Positions 32,555 through 41,211 are shown, counted from the first letter of the stretch. The stretch is DNA of 64,000 nt from an uncultured Muribaculaceae bacterium (GCA_905233915.1 CAJOFM010000001.1:145475-209474), one strand, 5' to 3'. The notes: generated from the sequence alone by a model not told the origin. Translations and numbers: made by a program.

Positions 32555-33310
32555 ATGAGAAAGATTCAAACCATCATTTTACTGTTGCTTGCTATGGCGA
32601 GTGTTGAAATGAGCGCCAAGACACTTGTCGTGTATTACAGCTATACAGGCAATTGTCAAGAAATCGTACAGACCTTGACTTCGCAGATTGAAGCTGACAC
32701 GTTGCGCATCTACCCCGCTGACAAAACCCAGCAATATGAGGCCAACAATTATGCCATCGGGACGCAGCTGCTCAATGCCATCTATGCCAATCCCGACAAC
32801 CCCGACAGCTATCCTGCTATCGACCCCGTCACAATTTCGCTAGCAGGCTATAGCACTTACATCATCGTCACACCGCTATGGTGGAGCCACATGGCCGCCA
32901 TCTTACAGACCTACCTGTTCCACCATGGAAGCGAGATGGCTGGCAAGAACGTGGGACTGATTGTATCAAGCTATAGCAGCGGCATCAGCGGTGTCGTGGC
33001 TGATGCCCAACGTCTCATTCCCGAAGCCGAGTGGCTCGGCAACGCGTTGTGGATTAACAACTCTAACCGCAGAAACCAGGCCTCGCTGATAGAAAATTGG
33101 CTCATAAGCATTGACTACAACTCTTTGCCAACCTGGGCTGATGGTGACATCAACCAAGATGGTGAAATAAACATAGGCGACGTGACATCTTTAATTGATA
33201 TTGTGTTAAGTGGCAACATCCATTATCCTGGTGCCGATGTTAACGGTGATAACGAAGTGAATGTCAGTGATGTGACCAAACTCATTGATATGATACTTCA
33301 ATCGAAGTAA
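32555..33310 (+). CDS. Secreted flavodoxin with C-terminal dockerin-like domain
   Basis: About 251 residues from the ATG at 32555 (signal MRKIQTIILLLLAMASVEMSA). The flavodoxin_4 fold shows YYSYTGNCQEI near 28, the FMN loop TPLWWSHMA near 110, and SSYSSGISG near 140. After about residue 190 come two EF-hand-like repeats (GDINQDGEINIGDVTSLIDI; ADVNGDNEVNVSDVTKLIDM). Dockerin-like tails are usual on extracellular glycan proteins, so a flavodoxin carrying one is unusual. The BspA-like protein of this window carries the same type of repeat pair. It may be surface-tethered through a partner; no cohesin is visible. Confidence 0.85.
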   Translation: MRKIQTIILLLLAMASVEMSAKTLVVYYSYTGNCQEIVQTLTSQIEADTLRIYPADKTQQYEANNYAIGTQLLNAIYANPDNPDSYPAIDPVTISLAGYSTYIIVTPLWWSHMAAILQTYLFHHGSEMAGKNVGLIVSSYSSGISGVVADAQRLIPEAEWLGNALWINNSNRRNQASLIENWLISIDYNSLPTWADGDINQDGEINIGDVTSLIDIVLSGNIHYPGADVNGDNEVNVSDVTKLIDMILQSK

Positions 33311-33369
33311 ATAGGCTTGACGGAAAACTCCCGACACGAATATTATACCTTGTAAATGAATAAAACAAG

Positions 33370-33963
33370 ATGAACACCTTCACCAAAATCCTGTTGATGA
33401 TGTCTGCAATACTGATGCTCAGCTGCAACGATGACGGCAACGAGGCTGTTGCCCAGACCACAATGTCTCAAAAAATGTACATAACCATCGATGGCGTGTC
33501 GCGGGCTGTGACCCTCTACGACAACGCCGCCACACAGGCACTGGTGGCAAAGTTGCAAGACGGCAATGTGACGGTGACACTCAACTCTAGCGGCGGCTTT
33601 GAAATTTGGGGCGCATTGGGTTTCTCGTTACCCACGAGCAATGAGCAGATCACTGCTCGTCCCGGCGATGTGATTCTCTATAACGGGAGCAACATCTGCC
33701 TGTTCTATGGTTCCAATTCCTGGAGCTACACCCGCCTGGGGCACATCGACAACATGTCGGAAAACGAGTTGCGGACGTTCCTGAAGGCTGGCGAGAGCAA
33801 TATCAGCGTCACGCTGTCGCTCGAGCCGGCATCCTCAAGCATCAACCAGGTGAGGATGGACAGCGCCCCCCAAGATGACGTTTATTATAACCTGAGCGGC
33901 CAGAAAGTGGAGAATCCCACCCACGGCATCTATATCAAGAACGGTAACAAGGTGATATTATAA
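33370..33963 (+). CDS. Cyclophilin-like lipoprotein with C-terminal sorting tail
   Basis: A 197-residue lipoprotein (lipobox AILMLSC, Cys19). Residues 35-150 match the cyclophilin-like (DUF4198/Cyclophil_like2 style) beta-barrel found in Bacteroidetes redox clusters: ITIDGVSRAVTLYDN, FEIWGALGFSLPTS, RPGDVILYNGSNICLFYGSN, YTRLGHIDN. The last 28 residues (VYYNLSGQKVENPTHGIYIK) form a sorting-tail-like motif like that of the 897-residue protein at 51929. A lipobox together with such a tail is odd. Activity unknown. It sits 60 bp after the flavodoxin gene. Confidence 0.75.
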   Translation: MNTFTKILLMMSAILMLSCNDDGNEAVAQTTMSQKMYITIDGVSRAVTLYDNAATQALVAKLQDGNVTVTLNSSGGFEIWGALGFSLPTSNEQITARPGDVILYNGSNICLFYGSNSWSYTRLGHIDNMSENELRTFLKAGESNISVTLSLEPASSSINQVRMDSAPQDDVYYNLSGQKVENPTHGIYIKNGNKVIL

Positions 33964-33967
33964 GACT

Positions 33968-35056
33968 ATGAAGAGAATTATTTTAGCAGCTATGATCATG
34001 GGCTTGACGCTCATGGCCTGCTGCCCGAACAAACAAAACGAAGAGAATATGAAAACAGCATTGCAACTGACTCAAGAGTGGGACAAGACGTTCCCCAAGA
34101 GCGACAAGGTGGACCACAAGAAGGTCACGTTTAAGAACCGCTACGGCATCGAATTGGCAGCCGATATGTACACGCCGAAAGGCGTTGAAGGAAAACTTGC
34201 GGCCATCGCCGTGAGCGGTCCTTTTGGCGCGGTCAAGGAGCAGAGCAGCGGCCTGTATGCCCAGCACATGGCAGAGCGCGGTTTCATCGCTATCGCCTTC
34301 GACCCCTCGTTCACTGGCGAGAGTGGCGGAGAGCCTCGCCGCATGGCTTCGCCCGACATCAACACCGAGGATTTTCTCGCTGCTGTGGATTTCCTGAGCG
34401 TGCAGGACAACGTTGACCCCGAGCGCATCGGCATTATCGGCATTTGCGGTTTCGGCGGCATGGCAGTGAACGCTGCTGCCCTCGACCCGCGCATCAAGGC
34501 CACGGTGGCCTCGACGATGTATGACATGAGCAAGGTGAACGTGGAGGGCTACTTCAAGAGCGAGGACACCAAGGAGCAACGCATGGAGAAGCGCAAGGCG
34601 ATTGCCGCACAGCGCACCGAGGACTACAAGAACGGCACCTACAAGCGTGCCGGCGGTGTGATTGACCCGCTGCCCGAGGACGCGCCTTTCTTTGTGAAAG
34701 ATTACTACGATTATTACAAGACCGAGCGCGGCTATCACGAACGCAGCGGCAACAGCACCGACGGCTGGAACGTGATTGGCTGCCAGTCGTTCATGAACCA
34801 GCCCCTGCTGGCCTGGGCACACGAGATTGAGGCCCCTGTGCTGCTCATCCACGGCGAGAAAGCCCATTCGCGCTACTTCAGCGAGTATGCCTTTGAGAAG
34901 ATGACAGGCGTGCACGTCGAGGGCGTGAGCAAAACCGTCGGCAATAAGGAGTTGATGATTATCCCCGGTGCCGTCCACACCGACCTGTATGATGATAAGA
35001 AAGGGAAAATCCCTTACGACAAAATGGAATCATTCTTTAAAGAAAACCTGAAATAA
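33968..35056 (+). CDS. Alpha/beta hydrolase lipoprotein (dienelactone hydrolase type)
   Basis: A 362-residue lipoprotein (LTLMACC). The alpha/beta-hydrolase fold is seen in AAIAVSGPFGAVKEQSSG, then DPSFTGESGGEPR, the nucleophile region GIIGICGFGGMAVNAA, and a late VLLIHGEKAHSRYF with the final His in IPGAVHTDLYDD. The nucleophile is Cys in GICGFG rather than Ser, as in dienelactone hydrolases. It lies 4 bp after the cyclophilin-like gene and 1 bp before the FMN reductase gene, so translational coupling is likely. Substrate unknown. Confidence 0.85.
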   Translation: MKRIILAAMIMGLTLMACCPNKQNEENMKTALQLTQEWDKTFPKSDKVDHKKVTFKNRYGIELAADMYTPKGVEGKLAAIAVSGPFGAVKEQSSGLYAQHMAERGFIAIAFDPSFTGESGGEPRRMASPDINTEDFLAAVDFLSVQDNVDPERIGIIGICGFGGMAVNAAALDPRIKATVASTMYDMSKVNVEGYFKSEDTKEQRMEKRKAIAAQRTEDYKNGTYKRAGGVIDPLPEDAPFFVKDYYDYYKTERGYHERSGNSTDGWNVIGCQSFMNQPLLAWAHEIEAPVLLIHGEKAHSRYFSEYAFEKMTGVHVEGVSKTVGNKELMIIPGAVHTDLYDDKKGKIPYDKMESFFKENLK

Positions 35057-35057
35057 G

Positions 35058-35594
35058 ATGAAGAAAGTAGTTGTTATCTCAACCAGCCTGCGCCCTGGCT
35101 CTAACAGCCAAGCGATGGCCGAACAGTTTGCGGCAGGTGCTCAAGACGCCGGTCATGAGGTGGAGCTCATCTCGCTGCGAGGCAAAGAAATCAAGTTCTG
35201 CATCGGTTGCCTGTCGTGCCAAAAGACCGGAGCCTGTGTCTTCAAGCACGATGTGCCAGCCATCATGGACAGCGTGCTCAATGCCGACGTGGTGTGCTGG
35301 GCAACGCCAATCTACTACTACGAAATGTCGGGGCAGATGAAGACGCTCATCGACCGCATGAATGCCATGTACCCCAAGGATTACCGCTTCCGCGACATCT
35401 ACCTGCTGACCACGGCCGCCGAGAATGAAGAGTTCGTTCCGAAGCGCGCCGAGAGCGGTCTCCAGGGCTGGATCGACTGTTACGGGAAATCCACGCTCAA
35501 GGGACACCTGTTCTGCGGCGGTGTGAACGATGCGCGTGAAATCACCGGCAACGCCAAGCTGCAGGAAGCCTACGAAATGGGCAAGGGCATTTGA
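35058..35594 (+). CDS. Flavodoxin-fold NAD(P)H-dependent FMN reductase
   Basis: A 178-residue cytoplasmic protein. FMN phosphate loop STSLRPGSNSQAMAEQFAAG at the N-terminus, a cysteine pair in IGCLSCQKTGACVFKHD near residues 53-68, and ATPIYYYEMSGQMKTLIDR near 88. This Cys arrangement is typical of iron-sulfur flavoprotein-like NADPH-dependent FMN reductases. It ends the second redox cluster's forward genes and is coupled to the hydrolase gene by a 1-bp gap. It probably reduces quinones, nitro compounds or flavin. Confidence 0.88.
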   Translation: MKKVVVISTSLRPGSNSQAMAEQFAAGAQDAGHEVELISLRGKEIKFCIGCLSCQKTGACVFKHDVPAIMDSVLNADVVCWATPIYYYEMSGQMKTLIDRMNAMYPKDYRFRDIYLLTTAAENEEFVPKRAESGLQGWIDCYGKSTLKGHLFCGGVNDAREITGNAKLQEAYEMGKGI

Positions 35595-35622
35595 AGAATG
35601 TTATTCCACCAGGAAAATGAGA

Positions 35623-35658
35623 AAACTGTGGTGCCAGTCAAATAAACTGCCACAGTTT
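35623..35658. promoter_or_regulatory. Inverted repeat between the FMN reductase and AraC genes
   Basis: AAACTGTGG (35623-35631) is mirrored exactly at 35650-35658, with an inner CAGT/ACTG pair. It ends 17 bp before the AraC start. It may be an operator for that regulator or a terminator of the upstream operon; there is no T-run. Confidence 0.5.
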
Positions 35659-35674
35659 CACGTTTAATCAACTG

Positions 35675-36589
35675 ATGATGTACAAACTCGACAATATCGA
35701 CCAGTATAACCATGCCTTGGGCATTGAGACGGTCCATCCGTTGGTAACGGTGTGCAACCTCAAGGACGTGCCTAACCGTGAGCTCATCGACAACGAGGTC
35801 ACGTGGCAATACGGCGTGTATGCGCTGTACTTGAAGAACACCCGCAGCTGCCTGTTGTCCTACGGCCACAAGGAGTATGACTACAGCGATGGGACGGTGA
35901 CGAGTTTCGCCCCGATGCAGACGGTGACCTCGACGCCCATTCCCGGCTTGGATCACGACGTGGTGGCACTGCTGTTCCACCCCGACCTGATCCGCGGCAC
36001 CTCGCTTGCCAAGGGGATGGCCGATTACCGCTTCTTCCAGTACTCGTCCAACGAGGCGCTGCACATGTCGGAGCGTGAGCGTGGCATTTATCTCGATTGC
36101 ATCGACAAAATCAAGGAGGAAATCAACCGGCCGATTGATAAGTTCAGCCGCAAGCTCATCTGCCGCAACATCGAGTTGCTGCTTGACTACTGCCTGCGGT
36201 TTTACGACCGCCAGTTCATCACACGCGAGTTGGAAAACAACAGTGTGATAGCGACCTTTGAGCAGGCGCTGAACGATTATTTCCATAACAGGGAATCCAT
36301 TTTCATGAGCGGATTGCCTTCGGTCAAGACGTTTGCCGATAAGTGCTGCCTCTCGCCTAACTACTTCGGCGACCTGGTGAAGAAGGAAACGGGCAAAACT
36401 CCGGTGGAGTTCATCCAGCAAAAGATTATTGATATCGCAAAAGAAGACCTCCACTCGACCGACGTTTCGGTCACCGAATTGGCTTACAGCCTAGGGTTCC
36501 AGAGCAGCCAGCACTTTAACCGCTACTTCAAGCGTTGCACGGGCATGACCCCGACCGAATACCGCAAACACAGCCGCCAATCGGCATAA
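35675..36589 (+). CDS. AraC-family transcriptional regulator of the second redox cluster
   Basis: A 304-residue regulator (ATGs at 35675 and 35678). An N-terminal AraC-binding-type domain is followed by a C-terminal double helix-turn-helix: FADKCCLSPNYFGDLVKKET and VTELAYSLGFQSSQHFNRYF, ending TGMTPTEYRKH. It follows the redox genes on the same strand across an inverted repeat. The likely role is control of the 29661-35594 genes in response to a redox-active or carbonyl compound. A strong terminator closes the unit. Confidence 0.88.
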   Translation: MMYKLDNIDQYNHALGIETVHPLVTVCNLKDVPNRELIDNEVTWQYGVYALYLKNTRSCLLSYGHKEYDYSDGTVTSFAPMQTVTSTPIPGLDHDVVALLFHPDLIRGTSLAKGMADYRFFQYSSNEALHMSERERGIYLDCIDKIKEEINRPIDKFSRKLICRNIELLLDYCLRFYDRQFITRELENNSVIATFEQALNDYFHNRESIFMSGLPSVKTFADKCCLSPNYFGDLVKKETGKTPVEFIQQKIIDIAKEDLHSTDVSVTELAYSLGFQSSQHFNRYFKRCTGMTPTEYRKHSRQSA

Positions 36590-36626
36590 TAGCTGCCAAC
36601 GTTCTCATACAAGCTATAAACCAAAC

Positions 36627-36666
36627 GGCGGCCTCACTGCAATGGCATGGTGAGGCCGCCTTTTTT
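36627..36666 (+). terminator. Rho-independent terminator after the AraC gene
   Basis: GGCGGCCTCAC (36627-36637) pairs perfectly with GTGAGGCCGCC (36650-36660), followed by six T. It may also work for the convergent lipoprotein gene. Confidence 0.9.
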
Positions 36667-36701
36667 AGGGGTTGTGTTGTGGTAAAAGTTACATGGAGCA
36701 A

Positions 36702-37124
36702 TCACTTGAAGACGGCATCCCTAATCTCGGAGTAGCCGATCAGTGTCTTCCACACGTTGTCCTCCTTGTAGAGGCGGAATTTTTTCTTTTTCACGGTGCC
36801 ATTGCTCAGCGTGAGGTCACACACCACTTCGGTGTAGCCATCACGTACCTTGGCCTTCTTGGCAGTGACTTTGAAATTCTTCTGTGTCAGCTGTTTGAAG
36901 AATTCGTTTTTCTGGTAGTCACTGAGTTTGTCGTTCTCCTTGAACTTAACAGCTTCTTTAAGAAATTTCTTGTCGCTCTTGTTGGGCAGCTCGTTGAAGA
37001 GGGCTTCTACGGCCTGCTTGGCATTGCGGTGGTACTTATCGAGGTCAAGCACCGGGCTGTCGCAAGAGGTGAGCCCGATCAGGCACAGCAGTGCAACGAT
37101 TGAAAAAAAAGATAAACGTTTCAT
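36702..37124 (-). CDS. Small lipoprotein of unknown function
   Basis: About 140 residues from the ATG at 37124 (another at 37130). Lipobox LIGLTSC places the mature Cys at about residue 21. The rest is charged: a helical segment (NAKQAVEALFNELPNKSDKK), then beta-rich DGYTEVVCDLTLSNGTVKKK. I recognise no family. It is the last gene behind the HMA and TonB receptor genes, 78 bp after the HMA gene, so it may belong to the metal uptake unit. Confidence 0.72.
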   Translation of the reverse strand: MKRLSFFSIVALLCLIGLTSCDSPVLDLDKYHRNAKQAVEALFNELPNKSDKKFLKEAVKFKENDKLSDYQKNEFFKQLTQKNFKVTAKKAKVRDGYTEVVCDLTLSNGTVKKKKFRLYKEDNVWKTLIGYSEIRDAVFK

Positions 37125-37202
37125 AATCATATCCTGTTAAATGGTTACTTTCCTGGAAGATGCACCACGGGGACGGTTCTCCTGGCACATCCTCATGATA
37201 CA

Positions 37203-37532
37203 CTACATGTTAGGGCACTCCTCCTGCTCGTCGGTGGCAACCTGCTCGTCGTCTTTCACCTCGCGGGCGTTGTAGTTGATTTTCTCAAAGCCCTTGATGA
37301 TGTCCTCGACGGTGGTCTTGTCGGCGTCATAGGTGATGGTGACCGTCTGGTGCTCGACGTCGGTGACAATCTTCTTGACGCCTTTCTCAAAGCGGATGTT
37401 TTCCTTGATGCGCTTCTCGCAACCCTCGCAGTGCATCTGCGGGACGGTGGTGAGCACAACGGTCTTGATGTCCTTGGCGCTGGCCATACTCATGGTGAGG
37501 GCAGCGATGAGCAGTAAAAGAATCTTTTTCAT
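37203..37532 (-). CDS. Periplasmic heavy-metal-associated (HMA) protein
   Basis: A 109-residue protein with a signal peptide (MKKILLLLIAALTMSMASA) and one HMA domain. The metal site is MHCEGCEKRI (CxxC), followed by the usual beta-alpha-beta order (VKKIVTDVEHQTVTITYDAD). HMA domains bind Cu(I) and related soft metals and pass them to partners. The acidic tail ends in CPNM. It is 30 bp downstream of the TonB receptor gene, so the pair probably handles one metal or metal complex. Confidence 0.9.
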   Translation of the reverse strand: MKKILLLLIAALTMSMASAKDIKTVVLTTVPQMHCEGCEKRIKENIRFEKGVKKIVTDVEHQTVTITYDADKTTVEDIIKGFEKINYNAREVKDDEQVATDEQEECPNM

Positions 37533-37562
37533 TGTCGTTATCTGAATTATTTTGTTGTAGAA

Positions 37563-39620
37563 TTATCTGAACAGGTTGATGCGGATACCCAAATAGGCCA
37601 TCGCACCGCTCACGGGGCCCCACACCATGGTGGGGTCGAACAACTGGCTCCAGGGCTGGTCGGCGGCAATGATGGGATTGGGCTGACGGTAGTTGGTCAG
37701 GTTCTCTCCGCCCAGATAGACCGAAAAATGCCTGAACCAACGGGTGACTTGGGCATTCAACTGGCAATGGGCGGGGAAACGGGGATTCCATGACAGCCGG
37801 GTGTCGTCACCGATATAATAGGGATCGGGCATGCGGCCACTGCCGTTGAGCTGCAGGGTCACGTCAAACTCCCAAAGCCCTAACGGGGTCTTGTAGGATG
37901 CTGCCACCAGTCCCTTGAAGCGCGGCGTGAGGGGCTTCTCGCGCAACTTGCCGCCATAGGTTGTCTTGACATCGTTGCGGCGATAGGCGACGGTCAGTTC
38001 CAGCCCCTCGACGACGGGATAGGATACGTCCACCTGCCACGTGTGGGAGCGGGACTTGCCGTCCAGGTCGCTGATATAGGTGACCAACGGATCGGTATCC
38101 ATGTCGATGACCATCTGGTGCTCAAAGCGGGTGTAGTGGTACTCGGCATTGACCTTCAACAGCTTGCCCCACAACGGGATGTCCCACGCTGAGGTAAAAC
38201 CGTAGTTCCAGGCGCTCTCCTGATGCAGGTCACCGAAGACAATGTGACGCCCGCTGGCCAGCAGATAGTGGTTCTCGGCCAGGGCGTGTGCCGTGCGGTA
38301 GCCCTTACCGGCCGACAAACGAACGGTGAGGAACTGCGCCGGATGCAGGCGCAGGTGCAGGCGTGGCGTGACAAACGTGCCGTGCAGGCTGCTGTGGTCC
38401 ACACGCACACCGGCCATCAGCGTCATCACGTCGCTGGCGGGAGTGAACGTGTATTGACCGTAGGCTCCAGTAACGGTCTCCTTCTCCAGCAGGTGGATTA
38501 AGGGCCCATCGGCAATATGAACCAAGCGATAATCCTGTGACAGGTTGTCGTGGTTGAGGCTCAAGCCTAGCGACAGGGTGTGAGGGTCGGTCAAGCGGGT
38601 CTCGAACATGAGTTGCGCATAGGCATTGGTCTCGTTGACGTCATATCGCTTGTAGCCATAGGCTCCGTCCAGGTCGTGATAGGCTGCCGAGGCCATCAGG
38701 GCGATGTTGGTGCCGCGCTCGGCATTGAGCACAACGGCATGCTTCATGTAGCCCTCATAGCGGCGCGTCTTCAGGTCTATGGCAAAGAGCTCTGCCCCCT
38801 TGTGATGTGCCTGGGTCTGCCCGCTATGGCGTTTCTCGTCAATCATGCCCACACCGCCATGGAAGATGTAGCGGTCGCCCAGCCAGTCCCAACGGCTCTG
38901 CAGGTTCACCTGCCGCACATTGGGTTGGTCCATGAAGTGGTCATGGTTGTGGTCCATATCGGCCAGATTGTCCTCATAGTGCGCCAGCAGATTGGCATTG
39001 AGTCGAGGCGTCAGGTGCAGGTTGCCGTCGGCATTGGCCTCGATGCGGCCGTCGCTGTTGCCGTACAGGTTGAGCGTCACGCCCTGCTCGTCCTCGGGCT
39101 TGAGGTACTCCACATCTATTTGTCCCGTGATGCCCTCATAGCCGTTTCGCACCGACGAGGCCCCCTTCGACACCTGGATGCTCTTCATCCACGGTCCCGG
39201 CACGTAGCCTAACGCGAAGGGCAAGGCAGCACCCCGCCAATCGGGCAGGTTCTCGGCCAGCATCTGCACATAGGTGCCGCTCAGCCCCAGCAGCTTGATT
39301 TGCTTGGCTCCGGTGGCGGCATCGCTGTAGTTGACGTCCACCGACGGGTTGGTGGTGAAACTCTCGCCCAGGTTGCAGCAGGCGGCCTTGAACAGCTCGG
39401 CCCTGTTGATGCGCATCGCGTTCTCGGCCCCGGCGACGCGGCTCATGCCAGGCCGACGCGAAGTCACAGTGACCTCGTCAATGGTCTGCATGGGTATCGA
39501 GTCCCCGTGCTGGCTCACCGACGTCGTATCGACGCCACTGGCAACAACGCGTACCTGACCCACAGCCTGCGATAAGGCAACGGTCATGCTCAGTGCCAAT
39601 ATGAACCTGCGAAACGTCAT
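37563..39620 (-). CDS. TonB-dependent receptor, metal-related
   Basis: About 685 residues from the ATG at 39620 (MTFRRFILALSMTVALSQA signal); the open frame to 39680 lies over the promoter. A plug domain starts near residue 45 with a TonB-box-like IDEVTVTSRR. The plug core is TNPSVDVNYSDAATGAKQIK and LLGLSGTYVQMLAENLPDWR. A His/Asp-rich stretch (DNLADMDHNHDHFMDQPNVR) lies in an early extracellular loop. The barrel ends AYLGIRINLF. Receptors of this form, next to HMA proteins, are associated with copper or other cation uptake in Bacteroidetes. Usual length for the family without a carboxypeptidase-like N-terminal domain. Confidence 0.88.
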   Translation of the reverse strand: MTFRRFILALSMTVALSQAVGQVRVVASGVDTTSVSQHGDSIPMQTIDEVTVTSRRPGMSRVAGAENAMRINRAELFKAACCNLGESFTTNPSVDVNYSDAATGAKQIKLLGLSGTYVQMLAENLPDWRGAALPFALGYVPGPWMKSIQVSKGASSVRNGYEGITGQIDVEYLKPEDEQGVTLNLYGNSDGRIEANADGNLHLTPRLNANLLAHYEDNLADMDHNHDHFMDQPNVRQVNLQSRWDWLGDRYIFHGGVGMIDEKRHSGQTQAHHKGAELFAIDLKTRRYEGYMKHAVVLNAERGTNIALMASAAYHDLDGAYGYKRYDVNETNAYAQLMFETRLTDPHTLSLGLSLNHDNLSQDYRLVHIADGPLIHLLEKETVTGAYGQYTFTPASDVMTLMAGVRVDHSSLHGTFVTPRLHLRLHPAQFLTVRLSAGKGYRTAHALAENHYLLASGRHIVFGDLHQESAWNYGFTSAWDIPLWGKLLKVNAEYHYTRFEHQMVIDMDTDPLVTYISDLDGKSRSHTWQVDVSYPVVEGLELTVAYRRNDVKTTYGGKLREKPLTPRFKGLVAASYKTPLGLWEFDVTLQLNGSGRMPDPYYIGDDTRLSWNPRFPAHCQLNAQVTRWFRHFSVYLGGENLTNYRQPNPIIAADQPWSQLFDPTMVWGPVSGAMAYLGIRINLFR

Positions 39621-39644
39621 GCCAATAGAAATTGGAAATCGCAA

Positions 39645-39675
39645 CAAAATTACAACTAATTTGCAATTTAGCAAC
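39645..39675 (-). promoter_or_regulatory. Promoter of the TonB receptor/HMA operon
   Basis: Minus strand GTTG at 39672-39675, a 19-bp spacer, then TAATTTTG at 39645-39652, 24 bp upstream of the ATG at 39620. Confidence 0.6.
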
Positions 39676-39726
39676 TTCACAACCCAAGAATGTCAAAAAC
39701 TGCACCCTAAAATCTCAAAAAATCGC

Positions 39727-39734
39727 TAACTTTG
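39727..39734 (+). promoter_or_regulatory. -7 element of the 39762 lipoprotein gene
   Basis: TAACTTTG, 27 bp upstream of the ATG. No TTTG at -33. Confidence 0.55.
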
Positions 39735-39761
39735 CCGTTCAAGAGAAAACAGAACTGATTT

Positions 39762-40121
39762 ATGAAACACCTTGCCACATTACTTGCATTGACAGCCCTG
39801 CTGCTGTGCTCATGCCATCACAGCGACTCAACGGGCACCATCACGGCCCAGATGGCCCTCGAGGGAGTGAACAACTACTGCCACAGCGAATATGACTGGA
39901 GCGTCGCCAAGGATAACTCCTCGATGATGTCTGTCACGATGGGCGAAGAGACCGAGACGGAGTATCAAGTGATTTTCCGCAGCTACACGGGTGCCCTGGT
40001 TCACTTCTATGTCGATAAGGCAACGGGCAAGACACGCCTGGTCGAGACGGTCCCGGCGCTTGATGTCGATAGCGCCGCCGGCACCATCAACCTGCTGGAT
40101 TACATCGAGAAGAACCGATAA
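39762..40121 (+). CDS. Small lipoprotein of unknown function
   Basis: 119 residues with a lipobox (LTALLLCSC). The mature part is mixed alpha/beta: ITAQMALEGVNNYCHSEYDW, then TEYQVIFRSYTGALVHFYVD and RLVETVPALD. Such short lipoproteins with a conserved ALEGVNNYCH-like helix are seen elsewhere in Bacteroidales, but I do not know a function. It begins a three-gene run (lipoprotein, GNAT, PNPOx-like); the GNAT start is 16 bp downstream. Confidence 0.75.
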   Translation: MKHLATLLALTALLLCSCHHSDSTGTITAQMALEGVNNYCHSEYDWSVAKDNSSMMSVTMGEETETEYQVIFRSYTGALVHFYVDKATGKTRLVETVPALDVDSAAGTINLLDYIEKNR

Positions 40122-40137
40122 AGACAAACCGCAGTTT

Positions 40138-40668
40138 ATGGAAACAGGAATCAGAATGATACCCCTCGCCGAAGAGCGCGTCATCGCGTTTAAGGAGGAA
40201 ATGCAGGAGGCCTTTGAGCGCGGCTTTCAGGGGCATGTTAAAGAAGACGGCGACAACCAGTGGCAAGTGCTGCCCGACGGGGACTTCTACCAGTCCTTGC
40301 GGGCCGAGGGCGCCGAGGCCTATGAGGCTGTTGATGCCGACGGGCAGCGTGTGGGCGGCGCCATCATCTGTATCGACGGGGCGAACCGTCATGGGGAACT
40401 GTCGTTCCTCTACGTGAAGCCGGGCGTGCAGGGCAAGGGCATCGGCCAAGCCATCTGGAAGGCCATCGAGGCGATGCACCCCGAGGTTGAGGTGTGGGAG
40501 ACCTGCACCCCCTATTTCGACCGCCGCAACATCCATTTCTATATCAACTGCTGCGGCTTCCATGCCATCGAGTTCTTCAATGCCCACCACCGTGACCCGA
40601 ACATGCCCGAGCAGTACGACCCCAGCGACGGCCTGTTCGTGTTCGAGAAACGAGTGAAACACCAATGA
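40138..40668 (+). CDS. GNAT-family N-acetyltransferase
   Basis: 176 residues from the ATG at 40138; the frame is open from 39991 but that part overlaps the lipoprotein gene. The acetyl-CoA site is seen in LSFLYVKPGVQGKGIGQAIW (the Q/RxxGxG/A loop as VQGKGIGQA). The C-terminal ETCTPYFDRRNIHFYINCCG is typical of the fold. The stop overlaps the next start (ATGA), indicating translational coupling to the PNPOx-like gene. The acceptor is unknown. Confidence 0.88.
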   Translation: METGIRMIPLAEERVIAFKEEMQEAFERGFQGHVKEDGDNQWQVLPDGDFYQSLRAEGAEAYEAVDADGQRVGGAIICIDGANRHGELSFLYVKPGVQGKGIGQAIWKAIEAMHPEVEVWETCTPYFDRRNIHFYINCCGFHAIEFFNAHHRDPNMPEQYDPSDGLFVFEKRVKHQ

Positions 40669-41183
40669 CAGAACATCAAACTCACTTCACCATGACAGAA
40701 TTCAGACCCATGCGCCGTCATCGGCAACAATTATCCAAGGAAGAATGTGAAAGCATCCTAGGCCGTTGCACATCGGGCGTGCTTGCGCTCTCGGGCGATG
40801 GCGGCTACCCGTACGCCGTGCCCCTAAGCTACGTCTATGCCGACGGGGCCATCATCTTCCATTCGGCGGTTGAGGGACACAAGATTGATGCCGTCAAGCA
40901 GGACAGCCGTTGCTCGTTTTGCGTCATCGATCAGGACGAAATCAAGCCCGCCGAGTTCACGACCCACTTCAGGAGCGTGATTGCATTCGGCCGCATCCAC
41001 ATCCTCGAGAATGCCGACGACAAGGTACAGGCCCTGCGCCTGCTGGGCCGCCGATACTCTCCCAACGACGACCACGGCCTGCAGCACGAGATTGACAAAT
41101 CACTGGACCACGTCCTGCTCCTGCGCCTCGACATCGAGCACCTCTCCGGCAAGCAAGCCATCGAACTGACCAAAGCCCGATAG
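40665..41183 (+). CDS. NimA-like pyridoxamine 5'-phosphate oxidase family protein
   Basis: 172 residues; the start at 40665 overlaps the GNAT stop by 4 bp, with an alternative ATG at 40692 that fits the family better. The split-barrel flavin fold shows MRRHRQQLSKEECESIL, GVLALSGDGGYPYAVPLSYV and AVEGHKIDAVKQDSRCSFCV. Members include 5-nitroimidazole reductases (Nim) and other FMN- or haem-binding proteins; KID in the HKIDAVK segment is diagnostic. It may detoxify nitro compounds, but many such genes have other roles. Confidence 0.87.
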   Translation: MTEHQTHFTMTEFRPMRRHRQQLSKEECESILGRCTSGVLALSGDGGYPYAVPLSYVYADGAIIFHSAVEGHKIDAVKQDSRCSFCVIDQDEIKPAEFTTHFRSVIAFGRIHILENADDKVQALRLLGRRYSPNDDHGLQHEIDKSLDHVLLLRLDIEHLSGKQAIELTKAR

Positions 41184-41211
41184 GCCTTAGTGAACAGTTA
41201 ATTACTCATTA

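Noticed and set aside
33983-34978. 331-codon minus-strand frame inside the dienelactone hydrolase-type gene
   Set aside because: Antisense shadow with no domain; the plus-strand protein has a lipobox and a full hydrolase core.
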